Notes: a model not told the origin generated them from the letters alone. Shown: positions 24,475-32,520, numbered from the stretch's first letter. The stretch is 64,000 bases of DNA from Peptoclostridium acidaminophilum DSM 3953 (GCF_000597865.1 NZ_CP007452.1:441183-505182); one strand, 5' to 3'. Numbers and translations are program-made.

Positions 24475-25509
24475 TTGATACTAGATGACGTAAAACGAAT
24501 AATACAATCATTTTTTGATGTGGAAACATTAACGGTTGTCGGATCTGGTTTATCAGTATCCGAGGGTATACCAGGAATGAAAGAACTTGCTGAATTACTG
24601 GTTGAGCAAGTACCAAAAGGACTATCTGATTTCGATATATCTAATTGGCATTTGATTTCTGAAGATTTAAAACAAGGAACAGATTTAGAGACTGCGATGC
24701 AGAACAATCCTCCCAATAAAGAGGTTGAGGAACAAATAGTAAAGGTTACTTATAATTTTATATCTGAAAAAGATAGAGATGTTTTTTATGAAATATTACA
24801 AAAACAAAAGGTTTTGCGTTTTTCGAACTATCTTTCTATGTTCCATACTGAATTATATCCGCTAACAGTTATTACAACAAATTATGACTTGTTAATTGAG
24901 TATGCATGTGAAAATTTAAGGGTTGCATATAATGATTCATATGTTGGGAAGATTATTGCTGATTTCAACCCTGAACTTGCTACTCAAGAAATATCAAAAG
25001 CAACTAAAGTAGGAAGTAAATTAGTAAATAATAAAAATGGATTGCGATTATATAAGCCTCATGGCTCGATTAACTGGAAAATAATTGATAATAGATTAAT
25101 TAAAGTCAATCATTTTGATTGTGGTTCCCCTTGTATAATCACGCCAGGAACAAACAAATATTTGAAAGGATACGATGAACCGTATGACTATCATATAGGT
25201 GCGATTGGTGCTGAATTTGATAAAGCAAAGAAGATAGTATTTATAGGTTACGGATTTAATGATGAGCATCTACAAACTCACTTTTCTAGCTTGAAGAATC
25301 GAAATAAACCAATGCTAATAATAACAAGGACACTTTCAGATAAGGCTAAGATGTTTGTAAATGGTAATAAAGAGATAATTGCATTAGAGTATTCTTTAGA
25401 AGACGGTCAATCGGGTACAAAAATCCATTGGGAAAATGAAGTCGAATTTTTTAAAGGATTAAATATGTGGGATTTGAGAGAATTGGTGAAAGAGGTGTTT
25501 AATGAATAA
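24475..25509 (+). CDS. SIR2-like NAD-dependent defence protein
   Basis: A 344-residue SIR2-family protein. The nucleotide fold opens with LTVVGSGLSVSEGIPGM; TTNYDLLIEYA, YKPHGSINWK and VFIGYGFNDEHLQTH follow, the last two being typical of bacterial SIR2-like defence enzymes, many of which break down NAD+ on phage infection. The start is a TTG with AAGGAGG 8 bases before it. It overlaps the HerA gene by 8 bases, and a SIR2-HerA pair is a known two-gene anti-phage system. NADase activity here is inferred. Confidence 0.85.
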   Translation: MILDDVKRIIQSFFDVETLTVVGSGLSVSEGIPGMKELAELLVEQVPKGLSDFDISNWHLISEDLKQGTDLETAMQNNPPNKEVEEQIVKVTYNFISEKDRDVFYEILQKQKVLRFSNYLSMFHTELYPLTVITTNYDLLIEYACENLRVAYNDSYVGKIIADFNPELATQEISKATKVGSKLVNNKNGLRLYKPHGSINWKIIDNRLIKVNHFDCGSPCIITPGTNKYLKGYDEPYDYHIGAIGAEFDKAKKIVFIGYGFNDEHLQTHFSSLKNRNKPMLIITRTLSDKAKMFVNGNKEIIALEYSLEDGQSGTKIHWENEVEFFKGLNMWDLRELVKEVFNE

Positions 25510-27226
25510 AATGCAATTTACTAAAGAAGATTTAATAGGACAAGTTGTATATGTTGATACTAACCAAGTTCTAGTGGAAGTTGAAAATGATGAATCAATT
25601 AACTTACTAAATGTTGGGAGCATTGTATCAATACAAACAACTAGAACGTATGAATTTACTATTGGTTTAATTGATAAAGTTAAGCGTAAAGTTAATGAAC
25701 TTCTTACTGAAGATGAAAATGAAATTAAACTATCTTCAGATTTGGTGCAAGTTTCTTTGATTGGTACATATCTAACTGTAGATGGTGATGTCAAAAATCG
25801 ATTTAAGAGAGGAATCGATACCTTTCCTCAAATTACACATGCTTGCCACATGATTAATGGGGAAAACTTAAAATTGTTTATGAATATCATAAGTAATGAA
25901 ATCAATGTGGATAAACAATTATCAATAGGTAATTTCACGATGGATAAAGGTGCAACAGCAATTTTAGATGGAGATAAATTTTTTCAAAGGCATGCTGCAA
26001 TATTAGGAAGTACTGGCTCTGGAAAAAGTTGGTGTGTTGCTAATTTATTAGAACAAGCAAGCCGATTGAATAACCCTAATATAATTGTTTTTGACATTCA
26101 CGGAGAGTATACGCCTTTATGTGAGCAAGAAAATGGTTATGGACAATCTTATAAGATTGCAGGACCAGGTGACTTAGAAGATGAGTCTGAAAATTTAATA
26201 TTTCTACCATATTGGTTATTGAATAGAGATGAGATGCTATCAATGATTCTTGATAGATCAGATAGTAATGCTCCTAATCAAGCTTCACGTTTTACATTAC
26301 ATATTAGAAATTTGAAAGAAGCAAAGTTGCGAGAGTTGAATAAAGAAAATGTTTTAAGAACATTCACTGTTGATTCTCCTATTCCGTTTGATATTGATTC
26401 TTTGGTAAAGGAATTAAATGAAGATGATACCAGAAAAGGACAAGGGAAAAATGGACCTGTAAAAGGTGAATGGGAAGGAAAACTAACTCGTTTTATTTCT
26501 AGACTAGAGACTAAAATTCTAGATAAGAGATATGGATTTTTATTTCAGCCGAATAAGAAAACAATTGAATATAATTGGCTTTCGGATCTCTTGTGCAGAC
26601 TTATTGGAGATAGTAAAAATAATAGAGGCATAAAAATAATTGATTTTTCGGAAGTTCCATCAGATGTATTGCCTATTGTAACAGGGATTATTGCAAGGAT
26701 GTTGTTCGACGTTCAATTATGGATGGAAGAAGATAAAAGAATACCTTTTGCTTTAATGTGTGATGAAGCTCACTTGTATCTCCCTGTTCAGGATGAAGCG
26801 GATACAGTTCAAAAGCAAGCGTTGGGGAACTTTGAAAGAATAGCAAAGGAAGGGCGAAAATATGGAATATCATTAGTAGCAATAAGCCAAAGACCTTCTG
26901 ATGTAAGCAAAACAATTTTAAGCCAATGCAATAATTTTTTAGTGTTGAGATTATCAAATGATCGAGATAAATCTGTAATTAGGAACCTGTTGCCAGATGC
27001 CTTGAAAGGAATAATAGATCAACTTCCTCTATTAGATGTTGGCGAAGCTATCGCTGTAGGAGATGCGATTTTACTACCTAGTCGTATTCTTCTAAATAAA
27101 CCAAGTTTGACTCCTCGTAGCGCAACTAGAAATTTTTGGATGGAGTGGGATACGAAAGTTGCTGACAATGATGCAATTGTTGAGGCAGTGGAAAACATGA
27201 GATGTCAAACTAAGTCTAATTCCTAA
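25502..27226 (+). CDS. HerA-like DNA translocase ATPase
   Basis: A 574-residue DUF87/HerA ATPase: an N-terminal small beta domain (HAS-like, about 1 to 110), Walker A ILGSTGSGKSW near 166 to 176, VFDIHGEYTPL, Walker B ALMCDEAHLYLP near 417, EGRKYGISLVAISQRPSDVS and NNFLVLRL. HerA proteins form hexameric rings that pump double-stranded DNA. Paired with the SIR2 gene it should form a SIR2-HerA defence complex. It is the last gene of the operon and ends facing the SymE-like gene. Confidence 0.9.
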   Translation: MNKMQFTKEDLIGQVVYVDTNQVLVEVENDESINLLNVGSIVSIQTTRTYEFTIGLIDKVKRKVNELLTEDENEIKLSSDLVQVSLIGTYLTVDGDVKNRFKRGIDTFPQITHACHMINGENLKLFMNIISNEINVDKQLSIGNFTMDKGATAILDGDKFFQRHAAILGSTGSGKSWCVANLLEQASRLNNPNIIVFDIHGEYTPLCEQENGYGQSYKIAGPGDLEDESENLIFLPYWLLNRDEMLSMILDRSDSNAPNQASRFTLHIRNLKEAKLRELNKENVLRTFTVDSPIPFDIDSLVKELNEDDTRKGQGKNGPVKGEWEGKLTRFISRLETKILDKRYGFLFQPNKKTIEYNWLSDLLCRLIGDSKNNRGIKIIDFSEVPSDVLPIVTGIIARMLFDVQLWMEEDKRIPFALMCDEAHLYLPVQDEADTVQKQALGNFERIAKEGRKYGISLVAISQRPSDVSKTILSQCNNFLVLRLSNDRDKSVIRNLLPDALKGIIDQLPLLDVGEAIAVGDAILLPSRILLNKPSLTPRSATRNFWMEWDTKVADNDAIVEAVENMRCQTKSNS

Positions 27227-27251
27227 AAAATTATTTGAGAAATATCAAAAA

Positions 27252-27443
27252 CTAATTTGTACTTTGTATCAAATCTTTATTTTTAGATACTACAATGTTT
27301 TCGTTGGAATAGTTTATGGTTACATGTTCACCAACTTCAAACCCAAGTTCTTTCAACCATTTCCCTTGCAGAACAATGCGAGGGATTTCTTCTTTATGAT
27401 TTGCTCCTGGTGCATAGCTTATTTTAAGTTTTCGTTCTTTCAT
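27252..27443 (-). CDS. SymE-like type I toxin
   Basis: A 63-residue protein with the SymE pattern: KLKISYAPGANHKEEIPRIVLQGKWLKELGFEVGEHVTI and IVVS, an AbrB-like swapped hairpin. SymE proteins are SOS-linked RNA-cleaving or nucleoid-condensing toxins whose translation is blocked by an antisense RNA. GGGAGG (plus-strand 27452 to 27457) lies 8 bases before the ATG and a TATACT -10 box is at 27472 to 27467. In E. coli symE is also next to a restriction locus; the same neighbourhood is seen here. The antisense RNA was not identified. Confidence 0.75.
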   Translation of the reverse strand: MKERKLKISYAPGANHKEEIPRIVLQGKWLKELGFEVGEHVTINYSNENIVVSKNKDLIQSTN

Positions 27444-27612
27444 TTTGAGAACCTCCCACTAAAAACAGTATACTTGAAAGATGAAATGAAATGAAGATTG
27501 AATCGAATTTATGCCTATAAGGTGCGTAAAATATTCAAGTATTTCATTTCCGCTGCCAAGCTTACATCTTATTAAATGCATTAGAATCATAGAAAAGAGG
27601 AAAGATATCGAA

Positions 27613-28944
27613 CTATCTCTCCATCTCTTTTCCCATGTACTGCTCAAAGTTTTTACGAATGATGAACAGGTCATCTATGTTGGTTTTTGAATCAGAATAC
27701 TCTTTCATCAGGGTATTCTTTTTTTCTTGAAGAGAATCTAGTTCAGCTAATATCTCTTTTGTATCGGGTAGTTTCTTATAATTTTTCAGTAGTTCTGTTG
27801 CAGCCACTTTATAAAGTGCAATCTCTCTTGAATATTCGTTTTCAAATTGCTTATCAGTCGGATTTTCTTTGTGATATTTATAAATTTCCTTGAACTGTTT
27901 GACGGTATGGGCATGTTCCATCACCTTTGACAGCTGAGCAGATTTATCATCAATCAATTTAATCTCCTCTTGTAATTCTTGACGTTTATCAGCTCCTTCT
28001 TGGATGAGAACATCTAGTTGTGCAACTGACTTAATGCCTTGCTCTCGGAGAAAAAGAACCGAGTCTGCCATTACCTTTAAGTTGTGTTTCTTAGCCCAGA
28101 ATTCATATCCTTTTGATTCTTTAACCTTTATGTTAGACTCAACATCAATTATCTTTTTAACTCTTGATTTCGGCTTTTCTGAGCGTGTGTTGACAGCTTC
28201 TTGAATCCTTTCTTTAATTTTTTCTTCGGTATAATCTTCGCCGATTGTCTTAGCTCTGGTGAATCTTTCTTTGTCCTTATGTTTAAAAGCAATGTGTTTT
28301 CCTTGCTTGATTTCATAACCTTGCGAACTCATTTTTGATAGGAATTCGTTCCAGTCTTTCGATTGTTTGATGAACCTATCGATGTCAAATTGTAGTTTGC
28401 TTTTCCAAGAAGTTCCTTTTTTATGTTGTTCATTCTCATACCAGCTTTTGCCGTTGGTCTTATATTTTCTTTTATAGGCTTCATAGTATTCGTCAATCAC
28501 ACTGAGGTTATTTTCTTTACATAAAGTATCGCTTTGGAATCTGATTTGGTGATAGCTTCGCTTATTCGATTGATAGCATTTGCCAGTCTTGCTATTCACA
28601 TTATTGAAGATGATATGGTTGTGAATGTGTCCCTTATCTACATGGGTTGAAAGCACATATTGGTATTCGTCTTTCAGTATTTTTTTACAAAGCTCCAGAC
28701 CGATCTCATGAGCTTTATCTGGTGTTGTTTCCCCTGGATAAAATGATTGTATCAGGTGTCTGGCAATGACTGATCCGCTTGTATTTGCGTCTTCCCTAGT
28801 TTTAATAAATGCAGTATGAGCTGAAATAGGGTGGCAAAGGTAGGAAGAAACCAGTAACTTCTCATCCGTTTTATCTGCATTTGTAATGTAGTCAATGGCG
28901 TAATTCAATGTTGATTTTATGGGGTGAATCTTTGTAATAGCCAT
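27613..28944 (-). CDS. MOB relaxase (MobA/VirD2-type)
   Basis: A 443-residue relaxase that nicks oriT and stays covalently on the transferred strand. The N-terminal domain has tyrosines near 15 and 19 (LNYAIDYIT) and the three-histidine metal motif THVDKGHIHNHIIFN (H101, H106, H108 and H110), the HUH signature of MOBP-type relaxases. From about 180 the protein is basic and coiled-coil rich. It is 1 base from mobC on the same strand. It is smaller than the relaxases of many Tn1549-like elements but complete. Confidence 0.92.
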   Translation of the reverse strand: MAITKIHPIKSTLNYAIDYITNADKTDEKLLVSSYLCHPISAHTAFIKTREDANTSGSVIARHLIQSFYPGETTPDKAHEIGLELCKKILKDEYQYVLSTHVDKGHIHNHIIFNNVNSKTGKCYQSNKRSYHQIRFQSDTLCKENNLSVIDEYYEAYKRKYKTNGKSWYENEQHKKGTSWKSKLQFDIDRFIKQSKDWNEFLSKMSSQGYEIKQGKHIAFKHKDKERFTRAKTIGEDYTEEKIKERIQEAVNTRSEKPKSRVKKIIDVESNIKVKESKGYEFWAKKHNLKVMADSVLFLREQGIKSVAQLDVLIQEGADKRQELQEEIKLIDDKSAQLSKVMEHAHTVKQFKEIYKYHKENPTDKQFENEYSREIALYKVAATELLKNYKKLPDTKEILAELDSLQEKKNTLMKEYSDSKTNIDDLFIIRKNFEQYMGKEMER

Positions 28945-28945
28945 T

Positions 28946-29302
28946 TTAGTTGTCCTCGTTTCTTTGTGTTCTATTGAGTAGTAGCGAATGAATCTGCCAC
29001 AGTTCTTTTGAGAACTGCTCTATCTCTCTCCTCATATCATTGATGTCATCTTTATAAATAACTCCCGTAGAATTCACTCGCTTAGCAATTTGATTGATGT
29101 TGTTTGTGGCATTGGCAAGTAGCCCTTGTAATTCATTAAAGGGTTTTAAATCTACGGTATAGATTTCTTTTTCTAATACGCATTTTCTTAAAAAATGGTT
29201 CATGCTTTTACATTTCGCTTGTCTCATCTTTGCTTGAAACAGTTCTTTTTCTTCTTTGGTTAGTTTTATTTCTAATCTTTCTGTTCTTACTCTATTTGCC
29301 AT
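28946..29302 (-). CDS. MobC-like relaxosome accessory protein
   Basis: A 118-residue protein that starts MANRVRTERLEIKLTKEEK, a ribbon-helix-helix-like opening, and contains NHFLRKCVLEKEIY and LANATNNINQIAKRVNSTG, the conserved MobC/BMC core. It binds oriT and helps the relaxase nick. The start at 29302 is supported by an AAGGAGG at plus-strand 29311 to 29317; the longer frame to 29404 would run through the oriT hairpin. It is followed directly by the relaxase gene. Confidence 0.9.
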   Translation of the reverse strand: MANRVRTERLEIKLTKEEKELFQAKMRQAKCKSMNHFLRKCVLEKEIYTVDLKPFNELQGLLANATNNINQIAKRVNSTGVIYKDDINDMRREIEQFSKELWQIHSLLLNRTQRNEDN

Positions 29303-29319
29303 AATGTTATCCTCCTTGG

Positions 29320-29432
29320 AATATTTTCGGGGTCTTAGGGTTCTCCCTAACAAGTTGAAATTGATATAAAAAAGGAGCAGGGTATTTGGTTCCTGCTCCA
29401 TCAATTTTTCGTAAGTGTCCGTACACTTACTG
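29320..29432. other. Candidate origin of transfer (oriT)
   Basis: This non-coding stretch before mobC holds TTAGGG-TTCT-CCCTAA (29335 to 29350) next to GACCCCGAA on the minus strand, and a second perfect repeat GTAAGTGT-CCGT-ACACTTAC (29411 to 29430). A short G/C-rich repeat beside the nick site, placed before mobC and the relaxase, is how MOBP origins are usually built. The exact nick base cannot be fixed from sequence alone. Confidence 0.5.
29361..29399 (-). terminator. Terminator of the leftward regulatory operon
   Basis: GGAGCAGG (29374 to 29381) and CCTGCTCC (29392 to 29399) pair perfectly over eight bases. On the minus strand the hairpin is followed by TTTTTT, so it should stop transcripts from the membrane-protein, ImmA and XRE genes before mobC. 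Confidence 0.65.
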
Positions 29433-29552
29433 TGCTTGCTACAAAAGAATGATTTGTAGATTAGCGTTAAGCGTTATTCAGTTGTTGATACCAAGATTGT
29501 ACCGCTTAGGACAAGAAATGTCAGCGGGTAGATTTAATAATATTTCTATAAA

Positions 29553-30062
29553 TTATTTGTTCTCACCATTCAGATACTTCATTCGTCCCCTATAAACAGG
29601 GATAGCCAAAACCAAAATTATTCCATAGTTGAGGATTGTATTTCCTGTTTGATTTTCAAATAGAGTAATTTGCGTGAATGATTCTTTTACTACTCCAAAG
29701 ACTTTAAAAACAGAAGAAATCAAATCAAGTGCCAGAGGAAATGCGATTGACATTCCTATGATTGAAATAACTAAATTTAACAACGAACTAATCTTTGGAA
29801 GCTTATTGTGAATGACAACAATTAGAATTCCATAGGCTAAGGTTGCAAGAATTCCAACACCAATATCTAGCACATAAACCATCCAGCCAGTCACCATTTT
29901 ACTAATCACTAATTGATGGATATAGTATGCCGATAGACCAAAAACCAGTGCGAAGTCTATAGCATAGGCGGAAATTTTTACTGAGTATTCAGCAATTAAT
30001 TTGAATAATGTAATCGCAGCTACAACTGAGAATGCAATTACCATAAGAAGTATTGCGTACAT
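29553..30062 (-). CDS. Multi-pass membrane protein of the ICE regulatory region
   Basis: A protein of about 169 residues with four to five membrane segments (for example MYAILLMVIAFSVVAAITLF, GWMVYVLDIGVGILATLAYGI and ILNYGIILVLAIPVY). It starts at 30062 because AGGAGG lies directly upstream; the longer frame would overlap the ImmA-like gene. I do not recognise the family. It follows the repressor and protease genes on the same strand and may be an exclusion or immunity factor, but that is a guess from position. Confidence 0.6.
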   Translation of the reverse strand: MYAILLMVIAFSVVAAITLFKLIAEYSVKISAYAIDFALVFGLSAYYIHQLVISKMVTGWMVYVLDIGVGILATLAYGILIVVIHNKLPKISSLLNLVISIIGMSIAFPLALDLISSVFKVFGVVKESFTQITLFENQTGNTILNYGIILVLAIPVYRGRMKYLNGENK

Positions 30063-30070
30063 ATTGCCTC

Positions 30071-30634
30071 CTAGCATTCAGACCAATCATCTTTATCTGG
30101 TCGGTAGTTTTTTAAGAAGTCCCCGCGAGGTCTTTCAACACAACATTCATTTAAATTAAGCAGTCCAAGTTTTACCATTTCAGATATCTTTAAATTTACC
30201 AGATTGATGTCTACTCCCAATTCATAAGAGAGGTCTACATCATCTATTTGTCCACGAAGAAGTGGGATGATATCTTCATCAGCAATGAGCAAATGAGCTG
30301 CGAAAATATTTGCTTCAAGTTCATTCTTTGAGTTATCAACAAAGAGACCATTTTCATGGAATGCTACTCCGCTAATGACTTGGTCACGATGTAACTGATC
30401 ATGTCCTAATTCATGTGCAAGTATTAAATCTTTCTGCCTTCCAACCTCAGTAGAAATGAAAATAAATCTATTGCGTTGTATGACATGGTACATTCCAAGA
30501 AGGTGCTTTGTGTCTTCAAGAGGGCAGACCTTGATGTTCAAAAACCAAATAAGTTCATTGGGGTCCCTCGTCTTGTATTTTTTAATCAAAGATTGAACCT
30601 TTTCATAGATCCAACGATTTGACAAGATATACAC
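30071..30634 (-). CDS. ImmA/IrrE-type metalloprotease
   Basis: A 187-residue zinc protease with HELGH at residues 74 to 78 (ILAHELGHDQLHRD) and NELEANIFAAHLLI, which holds the third ligand region. ImmA proteins cleave the partner repressor after DNA damage or quorum signals and so release the element, as known for ICEBs1. It lies 5 bases after the XRE gene on the same strand, so the two form a repressor and anti-repressor pair. Confidence 0.88.
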   Translation of the reverse strand: MYILSNRWIYEKVQSLIKKYKTRDPNELIWFLNIKVCPLEDTKHLLGMYHVIQRNRFIFISTEVGRQKDLILAHELGHDQLHRDQVISGVAFHENGLFVDNSKNELEANIFAAHLLIADEDIIPLLRGQIDDVDLSYELGVDINLVNLKISEMVKLGLLNLNECCVERPRGDFLKNYRPDKDDWSEC

Positions 30635-30639
30635 CTACT

Positions 30640-31041
30640 TTACTTTTTCTTTTTACGACCATACTTTTTATTCTCTTCTTTTGCTTTCCAATAAGCTTCG
30701 GTTAGTGCTTGAATAGCAGCATCTTTATCATTATCTGAGAGTTCACCGCCGGCAAAGAGGGCAACGAGACCTTCAGTTAAAGCTTGAGCCTTTCTAGCTT
30801 CACCTTGACCGTATTTATTCGCAACTTCAGAAACGAAAATATCATCATTTTCTAAGAGGTAGTTGTAATCACACTGCATTACTTTCGCAATTTTTTCGTA
30901 GGTTTCCATACTCTTAGGGAAGCGTTGACCAGTTTCATAAAAGTACAAAGTCTTTGGACTTATTTCTATTTGCTTTGCGAAATTCTCCCTTGTAATCTTG
31001 TTCTCTGAGCGATATTTTTTTAGTTTTTCTCCAAAATTCAT
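30640..31041 (-). CDS. XRE-family repressor (ImmR-like)
   Basis: A 133-residue repressor with an N-terminal helix-turn-helix (MNFGEKLKKYRSENKITREN, then FAKQIEISPKTLYFYETGQR) and a C-terminal dimerisation part ending in lysines. The start at 31041 is supported by AGGAGG at plus-strand 31051 to 31056. With the ImmA gene it probably keeps the excision and transfer genes off. Two identical palindromes in the adjoining intergenic region are its likely operators. Confidence 0.85.
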   Translation of the reverse strand: MNFGEKLKKYRSENKITRENFAKQIEISPKTLYFYETGQRFPKSMETYEKIAKVMQCDYNYLLENDDIFVSEVANKYGQGEARKAQALTEGLVALFAGGELSDNDKDAAIQALTEAYWKAKEENKKYGRKKKK

Positions 31042-31065
31042 ATTTTTGTTCCTCCTAGTTGGTTT

Positions 31066-31158
31066 CAAAGTACTTATTATTTAATATTTCGGAACTTAAG
31101 TACTTGTTTTTAATCGCAAAATAGTTTATTATATTCATTAATAAGAACTTAAGTACCT
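31066..31158. promoter_or_regulatory. ICE control region: promoter between two repressor operators
   Basis: The palindromic core GAACTTAAGTAC occurs at 31093 to 31104 and again at 31145 to 31156, with a partial copy (AAAGTACTTAT) near 31067. A plus-strand promoter fits between them: TTGTTT (31104 to 31109), 17 bases, TATTAT (31127 to 31132). A repressor bound at the two sites would cover the -35 box and the early transcript region of the rightward gene. Confidence 0.65.
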
Positions 31159-31213
31159 ATATTATATCCTTTTATGTACAAAAATACAAGTTTAAAATCA
31201 AGAGGTGAGAAAA

Positions 31214-31837
31214 TTGAGGAAAACTAAAACACTAAAGCAAATTGAGCGGCTATACCAGGAACAGAGCTTAGATGTACTTACTATTTACGAGCGATCAAAA
31301 GCTCTATTAGAGATCTATCGTAATGTCGTTTGGTCACTTAAGAATACTGCTGATTCCATGATTTATGAGACTCAAGAGACCTATGGGAAAGACTTAGATG
31401 AAGCACTCATTTATCTTTCGACTTTTGCTCCTGAGTTTAAAAGACAAGACTTTGAGAGCGGTGTCAGTCACCTGTTTGAATCAAAGTGGCTAATTGAAAT
31501 TATAGATAAGTCTCTGGTCAAAATTAAGGATTATCCAGAATTTGGAGAAATATATTCAGCTATTTTAATGCAGTGCTATCTTGGAAAAACGAAAACAAAA
31601 GATGCTGCTTGTATGCAGATGTTGAACCTAGAAAGAAGCTGCTACTACCAGCGAAAAAGAGAAGCCATTACTCTTTTAGGCGTTTCCCTATGGGGATTTG
31701 AATTGCCTAGAATAATTCAGGAATTGCATGAAGAGAATCTTAAGGCGATTTATTATGAGGAGATAAAATCTACAATTCCAATTTATACAACCGAGGACCT
31801 GGCTCGAATGGTGGAAAAGAAAATAAAGCCAAAGTAG
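31214..31837 (+). CDS. Putative transcription activator (ArpU/sigma-region-4-like)
   Basis: A 207-residue soluble helical protein. The C-terminal half has AILMQCYLGKTKTKDAACMQMLNLERSCYYQRKREAITLL, split here for length, a helix-turn-helix layout like late activators of phages (ArpU, RinA) and sigma region 4. The TTG at 31214 is preferred because AGAGGTGAG lies just before it. It is the first rightward gene behind the repressor-controlled promoter, so it probably relays release from repression to the excision genes. Confidence 0.6.
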   Translation: MRKTKTLKQIERLYQEQSLDVLTIYERSKALLEIYRNVVWSLKNTADSMIYETQETYGKDLDEALIYLSTFAPEFKRQDFESGVSHLFESKWLIEIIDKSLVKIKDYPEFGEIYSAILMQCYLGKTKTKDAACMQMLNLERSCYYQRKREAITLLGVSLWGFELPRIIQELHEENLKAIYYEEIKSTIPIYTTEDLARMVEKKIKPK

Positions 31838-31849
31838 TTGCAGATTGAA

Positions 31850-31877
31850 TGCCGACTGATATTGGACTAGCTGCCGA
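31850..31877 (+). promoter_or_regulatory. Direct repeats downstream of the activator gene
   Basis: TGCCGA occurs at 31850 to 31855 and 31872 to 31877, spaced 22 bases, about two helical turns, between the activator gene and the sigma-like gene. They may be binding sites for the activator encoded just before. A clear -10 box was not found. Confidence 0.3.
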
Positions 31878-31958
31878 GTACGTTCGAATTGAATGTGTAC
31901 TGAAGTACCTATAGACTGATAACATGGGGTAACCCGAAAACTAAATAAGAAAGGCAAG

Positions 31959-31990
31959 AGACCGAGGAGAAATATCCTGGGTCTTTTTTT
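31959..31990 (+). terminator. Terminator or attenuator before the sigma-like gene
   Basis: AGACCGAGG (31959 to 31967) and CCTGGGTCT (31976 to 31984) pair with one central mismatch, followed by seven T. It lies between the activator and sigma-like genes, so read-through here would control the latter. Confidence 0.7.
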
Positions 31991-32012
31991 ATGCCGTTTT
32001 TTAGGAGGGACT

Positions 32013-32042
32013 ATGTATCAGTGCAGAGCTCCTCCTTTTTGA
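32013..32042 (+). CDS. Leader peptide MYQCRAPPF
   Basis: A nine-codon frame with its own AGGAGGG (32003 to 32009), ATG at 32013 and TGA at 32040. Its Pro-Pro codons (CCTCCT) are exactly the bases that can pair with the ribosome site of the sigma-like gene downstream. A ribosome on these codons would keep them from pairing. This is the layout of a translational attenuator, as known for inducible resistance genes. The gap between ribosome site and start is short. Confidence 0.5.
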   Translation: MYQCRAPPF

Positions 32043-32087
32043 TTTCAAGAACAAAGCAGAAACAAAACTTGAAATTAATTAGGAGGA
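32030..32087 (+). promoter_or_regulatory. Hairpin hiding the sigma-like gene's ribosome site
   Basis: TCCTCC (32030 to 32035) can pair with GGAGGA (32082 to 32087), which is the ribosome-binding site, and ATTTCAAG (32042 to 32049) with CTTGAAAT (32068 to 32075). In this fold the sigma-like gene would not be translated. The upstream GGAGGG (32004 to 32009) can compete for the same TCCTCC. Confidence 0.55.
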
Positions 32088-32091
32088 TACC

Positions 32092-32502
32092 ATGAGTAAA
32101 GAATATTTTATTTTCGTTGAAGGAAAACGAATTGTAGTAAGCAAAGAGGTGTACCAAGCATACTGGCATGAAACAAATAAAGAGAATTATCAAAGGCGGC
32201 TGGATAGAGAAAACCAGTTGCTTTTCTTTTGTGACTTAGATCATGACGGAAATTTTGAGGGAAATCTTATTGACCAAAATGTCGATGTGGAAAAACTCGT
32301 TGAAACTCGCCAAAGAATTGAAGAACTGAATAGAGCATTAGCTTCTCTAACAAATGAAGAAAGGGAAATCATTGATGCCCTTTATTTTCGTGATGAAACA
32401 ACAAGGAATGTTGCCAGTAGCTTTGGACTTCATCAAACCAGCCTAATCAGAAAAAGGAATCAGATTCTAAAGAAACTAAAAATAATTTTAGAAAATTTCT
32501 AA
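32092..32502 (+). CDS. Sigma-70-like regulatory protein of the ICE
   Basis: A 136-residue protein whose C-terminal half is sigma region 4-like: ALASLTNEEREIIDALYFRD, then TTRNVASSFGLHQTSLIRKRNQILKKLK. The N-terminal half (YFIFVEGKRIVVSKEVYQAYW, RRLDRENQLLFFCDLDHDG) is the conserved opening of the sigma-like proteins of Firmicutes ICEs. It probably directs or assists transcription of the recombinase genes that follow. Its leader contains a terminator, a leader peptide and a hairpin over the ribosome site. Confidence 0.82.
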   Translation: MSKEYFIFVEGKRIVVSKEVYQAYWHETNKENYQRRLDRENQLLFFCDLDHDGNFEGNLIDQNVDVEKLVETRQRIEELNRALASLTNEEREIIDALYFRDETTRNVASSFGLHQTSLIRKRNQILKKLKIILENF

Positions 32503-32520
32503 GTTAGGTGTGTTCAAGAG

